The translations under genes were made by a program, and so were the position numbers. A stretch of DNA of 64,000 nucleotides, taken from positions 3,224,001 through 3,288,000 of the forward strand of contig NZ_JAJVCN010000001.1 in NCBI RefSeq assembly GCF_021390435.2. Reading direction: 5' to 3'. The notes below the pieces were generated by a model, which was given only the letters and a program-made list of their open reading frames with translations, had not been told where the DNA came from and searched no databases. This DNA is from Kibdelosporangium philippinense. GTDB lineage: Bacteria > Actinomycetota > Actinomycetes > Mycobacteriales > Pseudonocardiaceae. This document shows positions 1-8,529 of this stretch, piece after piece. Numbering within the stretch: position 1 is the stretch's first letter; every line of letters starts with the position of its first letter.

Positions 1-370
1 TGCGCCATCCGTCGGGGACGTCCTCAGGTGCCAGGACGTCGACCAGGTCGTCGCCTTCCTTGGTGTCGATCCACAGCTGGACCATGCCGCGGCCGAACGG
101 GCCCGCGCGCAGCACGGTCGGCGGGATCAGGCCGAGCCCGCTGGCCTGGGAGACCAGGTAGGAGGCGACTTCCCGGCCGGCGAGGGTGCCGTCGGGGAAG
201 TCCCACAGCGCGCGTTCGCCGTTGATCGGCTTGTACACGCAGTGCGCCGCGATCCCGTCGTGGCTGATCGCGCCGTAGAGGGTGGCGTTGGAGGCGTCCA
301 CCAGACGGCCTTCGACGTCGATCTGGCCGTGGGTGATCAGCTCGAGCGCTGCCGGGTCACCCGCGTGCAC
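1..370 (-). CDS. SCO1664 family protein (partial, 3' end outside window)
   Basis: My reading of the reverse strand from GTG at 370 gives about 123 residues with no stop before the window edge. The segment KPINGERALWDFPDGTL followed by an AxREVASYLVS stretch is characteristic of the SCO1664 family, whose fold resembles PI3/PI4-kinase-like proteins. The biochemical role is unknown. The start lies 2 nt after the stop of the DUF3090 gene, so the two are almost certainly cotranscribed; this pair is conserved in actinobacteria. The C-terminal part is not in the window. Confidence 0.85.
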   Translation of the reverse strand, partial: MHAGDPAALELITHGQIDVEGRLVDASNATLYGAISHDGIAAHCVYKPINGERALWDFPDGTLAGREVASYLVSQASGLGLIPPTVLRAGPFGRGMVQLWIDTKEGDDLVDVLAPEDVPDGWR

Positions 371-372
371 GC

Positions 373-939
373 TCAGCCTTCTTCGTTTCTGCGGTAGCCG
401 TTCTGCCGCGGGCAGACGTGGCCCTCGGCATCCAACGGTTCGCCGCACAGCGGACAGGGTTTACGTCCGGCGCGCACTACCCGGTCGGCGCGGTCGGCGA
501 AGGCTTTGGCCGAGGCCGGGGTGAGGAACACGCGCACGGCGTCCGGGCCTTCCTCGGTGTCGTCGAGCACGACCGCTTCGTCCACTTCGGCCTCGCTGAC
601 CGCGAGCAGTTCGATCACCACCGCGCGGGTGTCGGCGTCCCAGCCAAGGCCCATCGTGCCGACCTTGAACTCCTCCTCGACCGGCACCGTGAGCGGTTCG
701 GAGTCCATCTGGTCGTCGGGGGTGTCGGGCGGGACTTCGGCGCCGAAGCGGCGGCCGACTTCGTCAAGCAGTGACCCGATCCGTTCGGCGAGCACCGCGA
801 CCTGCTGTTTCTCCAGTGCGACGCTGATCGTGCGGGCGTCTTGCGAGGCCTGCAGGAAGAACGTGCGGTCGCCTGGTTGCCCGACGGTACCGGCGATGAA
901 CCGGTCGGGCTGACGGAAGACATGTATGACACGAGCCAT
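373..939 (-). CDS. DUF3090 family protein (TIGR03847-like)
   Basis: A 188-residue protein that begins ARVIHVFRQPDRFIAGTVG. It has an acidic middle and a C-terminal zinc-ribbon-like CPLCGEPL...HVCPR motif (about residues 161-176). Length and both ends match the DUF3090/TIGR03847 family of actinobacteria, which is usually encoded directly before an SCO1664-type gene, as here. The function is not established. The ATG at 939 is the first start in frame. The intergenic gap to the divergent S9 peptidase (940-1156) should hold both promoters. Confidence 0.9.
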   Translation of the reverse strand: MARVIHVFRQPDRFIAGTVGQPGDRTFFLQASQDARTISVALEKQQVAVLAERIGSLLDEVGRRFGAEVPPDTPDDQMDSEPLTVPVEEEFKVGTMGLGWDADTRAVVIELLAVSEAEVDEAVVLDDTEEGPDAVRVFLTPASAKAFADRADRVVRAGRKPCPLCGEPLDAEGHVCPRQNGYRRNEEG

Positions 940-1156
940 GGCACCTTCGACCTTATGGCACGCGGTGGCCCCTCAGCAGCCCGGCCGCCCGAGTTCGCTC
1001 ATGGCGGATATGTGTCTGCGCCGACTGTTGCGGGCGTGGCGATCCGGTGTGTCCCGGCATGTCCGGATACCGACTCCTCCCACCTGGGTGGTGTCGCGGC
1101 GATTACGTCTCACGGACGGTGACCGCGCCTGGTCGCGGCCAGTAGGGTCGTTGCTT

Positions 1157-3073
1157 GTGGTAAAGATCGCTTCCTACGGGACGTGGGCCTCGCCGATCAC
1201 CGCGCAGCGCGCGGCGGCCGCGGCGGGTGGCCCTGACTGGGTGGACCTGTACGGCGCGGACGTGTGGTGGACCGAGAGCAGACCCAGCGAGGGCGGCCGG
1301 ATCGCGTTGATGCGCCTGCCCGCCGGTGGGCAGGCCTACGAAGTCCTCGACACGCGGTGGAGTGCGCGTAACCGGCTGCACGAGTACGGCAGCCGGTCCT
1401 GGGTGGTGCTGCACGAGCGGGTGGTGTTCACCAACTGGGCGGATCAACGCGTCTATCAGGCCTCGTGGGAGGCCGGTGGTGAGCCGGAGCCGATCACGCC
1501 GCAACCGCAGCGCGAGCACGGCTGGCGCTACGGCGACCTGCAGGCCGGTCCGGACGGCGCGGTGTGGTGTGTACGCGAGACCGTCACCGGGGATCGGCCC
1601 ACCGACATCCGCCGTGACCTGGTCGCCCTGGCCGACGGTCAGGTGCGGGTGCTGGGAGCGAGCCATCATTTCCTGTCGGGACCCAAGATCAGCCCGGATG
1701 GTCGGCACGCGGCGTGGCTCGGCTGGGATCACCCGGAGATGCCGTGGGACGCCGCGCGCCTGTGCGTCGCGCCGGTCCTGGCGGATGGGACGTTCGGTGA
1801 GCACCGCGTGGTGGCGGGCGGTCCGAGCGAGGCGGTGTGCCAGTTCGAGTGGGAGGACAGCGCGGCGCTGTTGGTGCTGACCGACCCGAGCGGCTGGTGG
1901 AACCTCTACCGGGTCGGTATCGACGGGCGGTCACGGAATCTGGCGCCGTGTGAGCTGGAGTTGGGTGGCCCGTTGTGGCGGATGGGCGCACGGTTTTTCA
2001 CCCCGCTGGGCTCAGGCCGGTTCGCGGTGGTGCACTCCGGCGGACAGTTGGCGATCCTGGATGAACGCAGCGCCACCGTGACCGATGTGGACACCGACCT
2101 CACCGCGTGGCGCGCGGATCTGGTTGCCGCCGATGGGGTGTTGTATGGCGCGGCGGGCAGCGCGTCGTTGCCGATGGCGGTGATGAGCCTGGATTTGTCA
2201 CGCGGCGAGGTGAGGGCCTATACGCCGCAGCAGGCGCCGTTTGATCCGGTGTTGCTGCCCGAGCCGCAGGCGCGGACGGTCGCAGGCGTCCCAGCGTATG
2301 TGTATCCGCCATGCAACCCCGACTACGCGGCGCCGTCTGGGGAGAAGCCGCCGTATGTGGTGTACGTGCACGGCGGTCCGACGCACAAATACACCCCGAC
2401 GCTCAACCTGGACTTCGCGTACCTGACCAGTCGCGGGATTGGTGTGGTCGCGGTGAATTACGGCGGCTCCACGGGGTATGGGCGGGCGTTTCGTGAGTCG
2501 CTGCGTGAGCAGTGGGGCGTGGTCGATGTGGACGACTGCGCCGCAGTCGGGCTCGCGTTGGCGGCCGAGAATGTGGCGGATGGGTCGCGGCTGGCGGTGA
2601 TGGGCGGCAGCGCGGGCGGGTGGACCTCGGCGGCGTCGATCACCAGCACGAGCGTGTACGCGTGCGCGACGATCATGTACCCGATCCTGGATTTGGCGGG
2701 CTGGACGGCGTTGGGTGGCGAGGTCCACGACATGGAGTCGCGGTATGTCGAGGGCCTGGTGGGTGCGTGGCCGGCGCAGCGGGAGCGGTATGCCGAGCGT
2801 TCGCCGATCAACAACGTGCACCGGCTGGCCGGTCCGGTGCTGTTGCTGCAGGGCTTGGAGGATGAGATCTGCCCGCCCGAGCAGGCCGACCGGTTCGTGG
2901 CGTTGCTGGCGGGTAAGGGGATTCCGTACGCGTATCTGACCTTCGAGGGCGAGCAGCACGGGTTTCGCAAGGCCGAGAACCAGCGCACGGTGCTGGAGGC
3001 GCAGTTGTCGTTCTACGGTCAGGTGTTCGGGTTCATCCCGCCGGGTGTGCCGGTGCTGGAGCTGCAGTCATGA
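1157..3073 (+). CDS. S9 family peptidase (prolyl oligopeptidase type)
   Basis: About 638 residues. The N-terminal two-thirds reads as a repeat-rich beta-propeller. The C-terminal alpha/beta-hydrolase domain carries the nucleophile motif GGSAGGW (Ser near residue 485), an Asp in LEDEICPP (near 568) and a His in GEQHGF (near 598), the full S9 triad. No signal peptide is visible, so it is probably cytosolic and cleaves short peptides. I chose GTG at 1157 because family similarity starts at VKIASYGTW; an upstream extension to 926 is open but reads as non-coding. The stop overlaps the next start in an ATGA, indicating translational coupling to the LD-carboxypeptidase. Confidence 0.93.
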   Translation: MVKIASYGTWASPITAQRAAAAAGGPDWVDLYGADVWWTESRPSEGGRIALMRLPAGGQAYEVLDTRWSARNRLHEYGSRSWVVLHERVVFTNWADQRVYQASWEAGGEPEPITPQPQREHGWRYGDLQAGPDGAVWCVRETVTGDRPTDIRRDLVALADGQVRVLGASHHFLSGPKISPDGRHAAWLGWDHPEMPWDAARLCVAPVLADGTFGEHRVVAGGPSEAVCQFEWEDSAALLVLTDPSGWWNLYRVGIDGRSRNLAPCELELGGPLWRMGARFFTPLGSGRFAVVHSGGQLAILDERSATVTDVDTDLTAWRADLVAADGVLYGAAGSASLPMAVMSLDLSRGEVRAYTPQQAPFDPVLLPEPQARTVAGVPAYVYPPCNPDYAAPSGEKPPYVVYVHGGPTHKYTPTLNLDFAYLTSRGIGVVAVNYGGSTGYGRAFRESLREQWGVVDVDDCAAVGLALAAENVADGSRLAVMGGSAGGWTSAASITSTSVYACATIMYPILDLAGWTALGGEVHDMESRYVEGLVGAWPAQRERYAERSPINNVHRLAGPVLLLQGLEDEICPPEQADRFVALLAGKGIPYAYLTFEGEQHGFRKAENQRTVLEAQLSFYGQVFGFIPPGVPVLELQS

Positions 3074-3987
3074 AGATCCATCCGGCCCGGTTGCGGCCGG
3101 GCAGCCGGGTGGCGCTGGTGGCGCCATCCGGCCCGGTGAAACACCGTCTGCTGGCCGCGGGGATCAAGTATCTGGAGGCGTGGGGGCTGCGCGTCGAGGT
3201 CGGCAAACACGTCCTGGACCGCCACCCGACGCTGCCGTATTTGGCGGGCGCGGACGCTGATCGCGCGGCGGATCTGCAGCGCGCGTGGTGCGATCCGGCG
3301 ATTGACGCGGTGTTGTGCGTGCGTGGCGGGTACGGCACGTTGCGGATGGTGGATCTGCTGGACTGGGACGCGATGGCCGCGGCCGGTCCGAAACTGCTGG
3401 CCGGGTCCAGCGACATCACGGTGTTGCACGAGGCGTTTCTGCATCACCTGAACGTGACGACGTTGTTCTCGCCGTTGATCGCCACGGATGGGTTCATCGG
3501 CGACGCGGTGGCGCGTGAGCATTTCCGGCAGACGTTGTTCGAGCCGGAGAAGACCCAGGTGCTGACCGGGCCGAACACCGCCACGATGGTGCACGGCACC
3601 GCGCGCGGGATGGTGGTGGGCGGCAACGCGAGCCTGCTCGGGTACGGTCCGCCGCCGCAGGAGGCGATCCTGCTGTTGGAGGACATCACCGAGGAGACCT
3701 ATCGGCTGGATCGGATCCTGACCGGGTTGTTGCGCCAAGGCTGGTTCACCGGCGTGAACGGGATCGCGCTGGGGTCGTGGACCGACTGCGGGGATCCGGC
3801 GGTGGTGGAGGCGATCCTGCACGACCTGATCGGGTCGTTGGGGATTCCGACGGTGTGGGAGTTGGGGTTCGGGCATTGCCGTGGGCAGTTGACGGTGCCG
3901 TTGGGCGTGGAGGCGGAACTGGACGCCGACAACGGCACCTTGACGATCCTGCAACCCGCGCTCAGCCCAGGTGGTAGTCCAGGCTGA
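3070..3987 (+). CDS. Peptidase S66 family LD-carboxypeptidase (LdcA/MccF-like)
   Basis: 305 residues. The S66 Ser-Glu-His triad is recognisable: Ser in AGSSDIT (near residue 113), Glu in LLLEDITEE (near 203) and His in GFGHCRGQ (near 268). The N-terminus PARLRPGSRVALVAPSGPV is typical of the family. S66 enzymes remove the terminal D-Ala from the tetrapeptide of recycled muropeptides or, in the MccF branch, detoxify peptide-nucleotide antibiotics; the sequence alone does not separate the two. Coupling to an S9 peptidase favours peptide or muropeptide turnover. The 3' end overlaps the convergent DUF3224 gene by 26 bp. Confidence 0.9.
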   Translation: MKIHPARLRPGSRVALVAPSGPVKHRLLAAGIKYLEAWGLRVEVGKHVLDRHPTLPYLAGADADRAADLQRAWCDPAIDAVLCVRGGYGTLRMVDLLDWDAMAAAGPKLLAGSSDITVLHEAFLHHLNVTTLFSPLIATDGFIGDAVAREHFRQTLFEPEKTQVLTGPNTATMVHGTARGMVVGGNASLLGYGPPPQEAILLLEDITEETYRLDRILTGLLRQGWFTGVNGIALGSWTDCGDPAVVEAILHDLIGSLGIPTVWELGFGHCRGQLTVPLGVEAELDADNGTLTILQPALSPGGSPG

Positions 3988-4342
3988 TTTCCCCGTGCCG
4001 CATCCGGCAGGTCCCGGTCAGTGTGGCCAACTGACCGGTGGCACTGCCCGGGACGATGAACCCGTACTGCTCGCTGCCGTCCGGGCCACCGCACGCGCCG
4101 TGCTGCAGTACGAAGGTGCCGGTTTTGCCCTCAAGTTCGCCGGTGACGCGTTCCTGTGCCATGTATCCGGCGCCGTCGCTGGGGTCCTCGCCGGTTTGGC
4201 AGGCCAGCATGTGCACCTGCCCGGTGGCCTGCAGCGCGCCGGTGTAGGTCTTGGTGATGGTGGCGCTGGTCAACGGCGGGTGGTGGTCGTCGTAGACCAG
4301 CTGGTCCCAGCCGGTGATCTCGAAGGTGGCGGTGAGCTTCAT
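3962..4342 (-). CDS. DUF3224 domain-containing protein
   Basis: 126 residues filling a whole DUF3224 domain: N-terminal ATFEITGWDQLVYDD, a central FVLQHGACGG and C-terminal GTCRMRHGEISLDYHLG. The fold predicted for the family is an allene-oxide-cyclase-like barrel; the function is unknown. The gene is convergent with the LD-carboxypeptidase, and their 3' ends overlap. A perfect 7-bp inverted repeat lies just upstream of the ATG (4366-4384) and may be its operator. Confidence 0.88.
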   Translation of the reverse strand: MKLTATFEITGWDQLVYDDHHPPLTSATITKTYTGALQATGQVHMLACQTGEDPSDGAGYMAQERVTGELEGKTGTFVLQHGACGGPDGSEQYGFIVPGSATGQLATLTGTCRMRHGEISLDYHLG

Positions 4343-4365
4343 GCCCGGTGATCCTGCCCGGGATA

Positions 4366-4384
4366 CCTGACATCCGCTGTCAGG
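4366..4384. promoter_or_regulatory. Inverted repeat upstream of the DUF3224 gene
   Basis: Perfect CCTGACA-tccgc-TGTCAGG, 24 bp upstream of the DUF3224 ATG. It could be an operator or a 5'UTR hairpin; nothing in the window shows which protein would bind it. Confidence 0.4.
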
Positions 4385-4565
4385 AAGAGTATCGGGTTTC
4401 GCGCTGCCAGGTGTCTCGGAACGTTGCCGCGTTTGTTCGGCGGAGCCGGTCTTCGCTAGCCAGGGTCAATCCGAGGTGGTCCGAGTGACCCCGAATGAGG
4501 CATTTCCTCGGCGAGAGGGCTGCCTCCTGCGTCGTGCGCCGCTGGTCACGCCCGCGACTGTTCAT

Positions 4566-4618
4566 GAGGGCCGAGTTAGGCGCGTTCAACGCCGCCAAGG
4601 TGACCTTCACGGCATCAC
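4566..4618 (+). repeat. 53-bp dispersed repeat, copy 1
   Basis: Aligns without gaps to 42005-42057 with 48 of 53 positions identical by my count. On the minus strand both copies translate to a nearly identical peptide (KVTLAALNAPNSAL here, KVTLAAFNAANSAL in the other). Similarity at both DNA and peptide level, in two unrelated intergenic settings, suggests a dispersed element. Confidence 0.7.
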
Positions 4619-4822
4619 CATGGGTAACAAGTGTGGCATGTGCGACAGGTGTGACTCGGGTGACGATTGATCATCCATTACGGACAGACCCGAAGCCCGG
4701 CTACATGGTCAACGATTTGAGACGAGCCACCACTAGAGTAATGCGGTTGCTCTACCGGCGGTTTCGTGGTTGTGAATGGATGACGGGTGTCTTGGTCGTT
4801 CATTCATGGAGGAGATCACGGC

Positions 4823-5304
4823 ATGAGAAGAATCATCGCCCTCGTGCTTTCCGCGCTGGCCGTGGGAACCGTCGCCGTTGTGGCGGCAACCCCGGCCGCC
4901 GCGGCGACGTGCGGTTCGTATCTGCATGTGCACAAGGCCCCACCGAGCGGGTCGGTGTTGTTCGGAATCGGAAACCAGATCGGAGCGGAAAGTTTCACCG
5001 GCAGTACGTTGCGGATCAACCGGTTCTCGTTCTACAGCCATATCGCACATTCGGGGACAACATCAAACTGGGTTCGAAGGCTACGTTTATTTATTCGAAC
5101 ACCGCTAATGGGGAGGTGCGCACTCATCAGGCGGGTGCGTCCAGCAACGGTGTTGTCCGTGACGACAACCGGGATGCGGTCAACCGGGTGAACGTCAACA
5201 GTTTGCTGTACCCGGGCACGTGGAATGTGCTCGCGCTGTGGGTCGGTGACTGCGGGGATCAGACCGAGAATGAGGAGTTCCTCGGGTACGTCCAGGTGAC
5301 CTGA
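4823..5304 (+). pseudogene. Secreted small protein gene with one frameshift
   Basis: From ATG 4823 (preceded by GGAGG at about 4807) the product starts with a clear signal peptide: MRRIIALVLSALAVG, then a cleavage region AAAA before TCGSYLHVH. After about residue 76 the coding sense moves to another frame, which reads DNIKLGSKATFIYSNT and runs without a stop to 5304, ending GYVQVT. The shift corresponds to one missing base near the GGGG at 5052-5055. As written, the first frame ends at 5191 with low-complexity arginine-rich sequence, typical of out-of-frame reading. Repaired, the mature protein would be about 130 residues and extracellular. I recognise no domain. A sequencing indel is a real alternative. 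Confidence 0.65.
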
Positions 5305-5314
5305 CCGCGGGTTC

Positions 5315-5351
5315 CTTCATGGCCGCTCCTGACTATGGGGCGGCCATGAAG
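5315..5351 (+). terminator. Intrinsic terminator-like hairpin
   Basis: Perfect 12-bp stem (CTTCATGGCCGC at 5315-5326, complement at 5340-5351) with a 13-nt loop, followed by a T-rich stretch. It begins 11 bp after the secreted-protein gene. Confidence 0.75.
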
Positions 5352-5452
5352 CTGTTGCTCTTTCTGTAGCGAATCCGCTACGCGCCGCGACGCTTTCTGT
5401 CACGATGAGCGACGCGCGTGTGACGGACGCGTACACGAGGAGGGGACCAGCA

Positions 5453-5857
5453 ATGTCGACACCAGGCGCAGGCAGACATCCAGACTTCGCGATCAACCCA
5501 GACGAGCTGACGCTCAAAATCAACAAATTCCTCAGGCCAGTGATTGAGCAGTTGGAAAAGCTCACCGGCCGATACGACCAAGCTCATGGTGACGTGACTG
5601 CGGCGCACGCCAGCCAGGCAGGTGGCTGGTTCGGCGGAGTCGGCAACGGCGAGATCCAGGCGGCCAGTAGTTCGTTTCTCAACGCCATGGAGTGGCAGCT
5701 TCGTCAAGTCGCGCATGACCAGGAGAGTCTTACCGCCTCACTGCGGGACTACGAGAGCTCCCTGCACCAGATCATCGCCCAGGCCAAACAGACCGACCAG
5801 GCGATCGCCGACCGGTTCCGGTCCATCGAGAGCCAGCTCGATGAGATGGGCCGGTGA
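5453..5857 (+). CDS. WXG100/ESX-like small helical protein
   Basis: 134 residues, almost entirely helical, without a signal peptide. It has a GGWFGG turn near residue 60 (the position of the WxG turn in WXG100 proteins) and a long Gln/Glu/Arg-rich C-terminal coiled coil ending SIESQLDEMGR. The ATG at 5453 has an excellent GAGGAGGGG ribosome-binding site at 5437-5445. It overlaps the next gene by GTGA at 5854. Together with the following helical protein and the DUF3558 lipoprotein it looks like a small type VII secretion substrate/partner locus. No secretion machinery gene is present in the window. Function is inferred from size and context. Confidence 0.65.
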   Translation: MSTPGAGRHPDFAINPDELTLKINKFLRPVIEQLEKLTGRYDQAHGDVTAAHASQAGGWFGGVGNGEIQAASSSFLNAMEWQLRQVAHDQESLTASLRDYESSLHQIIAQAKQTDQAIADRFRSIESQLDEMGR

Positions 5858-6423
5858 GAAAGATGCCTCTTCCTCCTGGTCGTGGACCTGCGCCGGTCGC
5901 GAGCATCACCGGGGGCGTCCCATCCCGACCTGGCCAGAGCGTCCGCGGAACTCAACTCCTGGGTCGAGTACCTGTTGGCACCCGCCACGCACAACGGCCC
6001 GCGTATCTATCGGGCGACTGGTGTCGACGACAGTGGCAGCGTGCCGCCGGATGCTGAAATGCCCCAGCGCATGCCGAATCTCGACGCGGACCCGCTGTAT
6101 CAGACGGTATCGGTGATCGATGGCTTCGCCGCAGACCCTGGTGCGCTGTTCCGGTCGGCGGAGGCTGTCGCAGGTGTGCAGGACGCGGCGATTGATTCGG
6201 TTTACCAGAAACTCGTGACCGGATATTTCACCTGGCAGCATCCGAGTCAAGGCGGCGGCCGCGACGGGAGCAAAATCGTCAACGCGGCCCCGCACGTCAA
6301 ATATAACGAAGAGTGCAGCGTTCGTGACGACTGGACCGAAATGAAAGAAGGGTGGTTCGGTCGAGCGAGAACGAGTGCCTACGAATACGAGAAGGATTTC
6401 ATCCGGTATCAGGTTTACACCGA

Positions 6424-7306
6424 GAGCGTTATTCATGAGGGTTACCAGCCGAGTCGATAGAACTCGAGCGATGTGATGATCCGGATGATGTTGGGGAGCT
6501 CGGAAAGGCGTCCTCGATAGCCGGTCGCAATCATCTTCCAGTTCTTGATATGCGCGATACATCGCTCGACGGCGGATCGAAGTGAGGAGATGAATTTATT
6601 GTTCACCTTGTCGCCAGCCGAGAGCTCGCCGCCCTTTGGCTTTTTGCGAGGCGTAATCGTGTGAGTGCCCTGATAGGCAGGGTCACCGATGACTGAGGTC
6701 TCGGCCAGAAGATCTTCCCAGTCACACTCGGCGAACGCTTTCCGGTCATGCATCGAGCCAGGCAGAGGGGCGGATATTCCCAGCAGGCCTCCCTCCGTAT
6801 CGGCGGCGACCTGGATGTTCAGCCCCGCGCGGCGCCGCTTGCCGGAGAAGTTGTCTTCGTGACCAGCACGGTTGCCGGTCGGGACATCGGTTCCGTCGAC
6901 CAGGACGAGCCGGCCGCGGATGGCCTCCTTGAGGTTTGGAATGTGCAGGCACAGGGCCTGCCCAATCAATGGGAGAATGCCTCGATAGATCCGCGATACG
7001 GTCGACTGACTGACGCCGAACAGATCGCCCACGGCCGCCTGGTTCAGATTCTGTCGGACGTACACCAAAGTGATCACGACAGCGCGATACAGTCCCACGG
7101 TCGGAGGCCACGCTTGGTTCTCATGGCATTGGATGATCTGCCAGATGCGCGCGACAAGCTCCTGGATCTGGTCAGCAGCAAGCCCTGTAGTAGACTGATA
7201 ACGCAACGACCCCGCCTGTAAGTTGTCTTCTGTGAGAGGAAAACGATCTTACTTGCCTGGGGTCGTTGTCCTATTTTGAGGTGATCAAGTCGCCAGAATA
7301 ACGCTC
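6424..7306 (-). mobile_element. Complete IS5-like insertion sequence, 883 bp
   Basis: Perfect 11-bp terminal inverted repeats GAGCGTTATTC (6424-6434 and, inverted, 7296-7306) flanked by the direct repeat CGA (6421-6423 and 7307-7309). One transposase gene on the minus strand fills it. A second internal inverted repeat (about 7204-7221 against 7251-7269, sharing AACGACCCC and TAAG blocks) lies just upstream of the transposase and may form a regulatory hairpin. Size, duplication length and transposase type fit the IS5 superfamily. Confidence 0.88.
6442..7206 (-). CDS. IS5-like DDE transposase (HTH_Tnp_4/DDE_Tnp_4 type)
   Basis: 254 residues from a TTG start. The N-terminal helix-turn-helix (AAVGDLFGVSQSTVSRIYRG, about residues 57-76) recognises the ends. 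The DDE core follows: Asp in LVLVDGTDVP (near 108), the second Asp in SVIGDPAYQG (near 185) and a Glu in SAVERCIAHIKNWK (near 215). It catalyses cut-and-paste transposition of its own element. Unlike the older decay elsewhere in the window it looks intact, consistent with a recent insertion. The TTG is the best in-frame start; the reading frame opens close to it. Confidence 0.88.
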   Translation of the reverse strand: MRYQSTTGLAADQIQELVARIWQIIQCHENQAWPPTVGLYRAVVITLVYVRQNLNQAAVGDLFGVSQSTVSRIYRGILPLIGQALCLHIPNLKEAIRGRLVLVDGTDVPTGNRAGHEDNFSGKRRRAGLNIQVAADTEGGLLGISAPLPGSMHDRKAFAECDWEDLLAETSVIGDPAYQGTHTITPRKKPKGGELSAGDKVNNKFISSLRSAVERCIAHIKNWKMIATGYRGRLSELPNIIRIITSLEFYRLGW

Positions 7307-7819
7307 CGAGAACCTTGGTTACATCCTGGCCGAACACGTGGCCCGCTATCGGGCGATCTTTGACAAGGCGAGCCAGGACATCGCCGCGCTGATGGACGCG
7401 ATGACGAAAGTTTTCGCCGGACATGACTGGTATGGCCGCGGCGGTGGCCTGAAAATCGATCTCGCCTCGGTTGTGATATCAGCGATCGCCACCGCGGCGA
7501 CAACCGTACTGTCCGGGGGTGGCGCTGCTCTGATCGCGGCGGTGTCGTTGATCGACGCGGCCAGCGAGGCGATCAAGACCGCATCTGGGCAACCGGCGAA
7601 CAAGATCACCGTGTTGCTGGAGGACCACGATTTTCTGCGTGACACGGTGAAGCAGTATCTGGACGCGGTCGCCAAGGTTGAGCGGGACGCCGCGGATGCG
7701 ATCAGGCAGTTGGCCGAAGCGTTGCCGAACAAGGTGGACGAGATGCGGTTGCATCGTGATCACCCCACCCATCCCGGCAGCACGACGCACTCGGGCGGAT
7801 CGGTGCCGCTCTACCGTGA

Positions 7820-8434
7820 TTACTTCTGATCTGCCTTGATGTTGGCCAAGACCGCCGATGCCAGGTCCTTCGCTGTCGAGCATCGGGCAACACCGGACTT
7901 GTCTTCGGCGGTCACCGAAAAAAACAAGGTGTCTGCCAGTCCGATGGCGAAGCTGCAGAGGTCAGGTCCTGGATCCTCTGGCTTGGTGGCGGTGTATCCC
8001 ACGGCTGGATAGCCGTCGACATCTGTGGGTTGCCAGTAGTCATAGGACCCTCGCGCGTGTTCCGCGTATCGGTAGCTCAGGCCGATGCTCACTTTGGTGG
8101 CGTATTCGACCGCTGAGGCGGTGGGTGTCCAGTTGGGGTAGCCGTAGCGACAGCCGACACCTTCGCGGTCGTCGTCCACGTCGGTTCGGATTATGCCGAA
8201 TTGCTGTTGCTGCGCGCTGGTCAGGCTGCTGCAGGGGTCGGCGGTGAAGCGGTCGGCCTTCAGCGGGTTCGTGACGCGAGGTGCCAGTGTCGCGGGGTTC
8301 ACGCTCGTGGTTGTCGCTGGCGTGCTGCTGGTTGTCGTGGCGGGCGGTGGAGCTGGATCGCTGCTGTCGCAGGCGGCCGCGAGCGCCAACGGCAGCAGAA
8401 CCACGGCGGTGATGCGCGCGCGTCGGCCAGTCAT
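7820..8434 (-). CDS. DUF3558 family lipoprotein
   Basis: 204 residues with a lipoprotein signal: a basic start MTGRRAR, hydrophobic core and lipobox LAAAC with the lipidated Cys near residue 22. A Thr/Ser/Pro-rich linker follows to about residue 55, then a DUF3558 domain with conserved cysteines (DPCSSLT, GVGCRYGY, LCSFAI, ARCST). It should sit on the outer face of the membrane. DUF3558 proteins are abundant in Pseudonocardiaceae and often lie beside ESX-like genes, as here. The gene is convergent with the interrupted gene and overlaps it by 10 bp. Confidence 0.85.
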   Translation of the reverse strand: MTGRRARITAVVLLPLALAAACDSSDPAPPPATTTSSTPATTTSVNPATLAPRVTNPLKADRFTADPCSSLTSAQQQQFGIIRTDVDDDREGVGCRYGYPNWTPTASAVEYATKVSIGLSYRYAEHARGSYDYWQPTDVDGYPAVGYTATKPEDPGPDLCSFAIGLADTLFFSVTAEDKSGVARCSTAKDLASAVLANIKADQK

Positions 8435-8529
8435 GATCCTCCCCTGTCATCGACTCGTCGCCGAGCGTAGCGGAACCACGTTGGTGCCATGAGCGCTTTG
8501 GGGAAGGTGGGTCCGCCGCGGTAGCCGGG

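Larger units (their letters stand above)
4343..4822. other. Intergenic region upstream of a secreted-protein gene
   Basis: 480 bp without a gene I can defend. It holds the DUF3224 upstream palindrome and one copy of the 53-bp dispersed repeat. Short open frames here, including one on the minus strand reading KVTLAALNAPNSAL, are repeat-derived and have no recognisable domain. Confidence 0.6.
5854..7829 (+). pseudogene. Type VII secretion-associated-like gene interrupted by an insertion sequence
   Basis: The left piece ends before the insertion at 6423 and the right piece resumes at 7310. Removing the element and one copy of the 3-bp duplication CGA joins codons for QVYT to ENLGYILAEHVARYRAIF without changing frame, giving one protein of about 350-360 residues. 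The left part is acidic and helical (DLARASAELNSWVEYLL). The right part is hydrophobic and helical (ASVVISAIATAATTVLSGG, then AALIAAVSLIDAA), as in ESX/LXG-associated proteins. The start is uncertain. GTG at 5854 forms a typical GTGA overlap with the preceding gene but needs a one-base correction in the GGGGG run near 5911; otherwise GTG at 5882 is the first in-frame start. No toxin domain is recognised. Confidence 0.8.

Noticed and set aside
4495..5304. A single 269-codon gene starting at 4495
   Set aside because: Its first two-thirds is Arg/Cys-rich and lacks a signal peptide. The true 5' half of the secreted-protein gene lies in another frame from ATG 4823.
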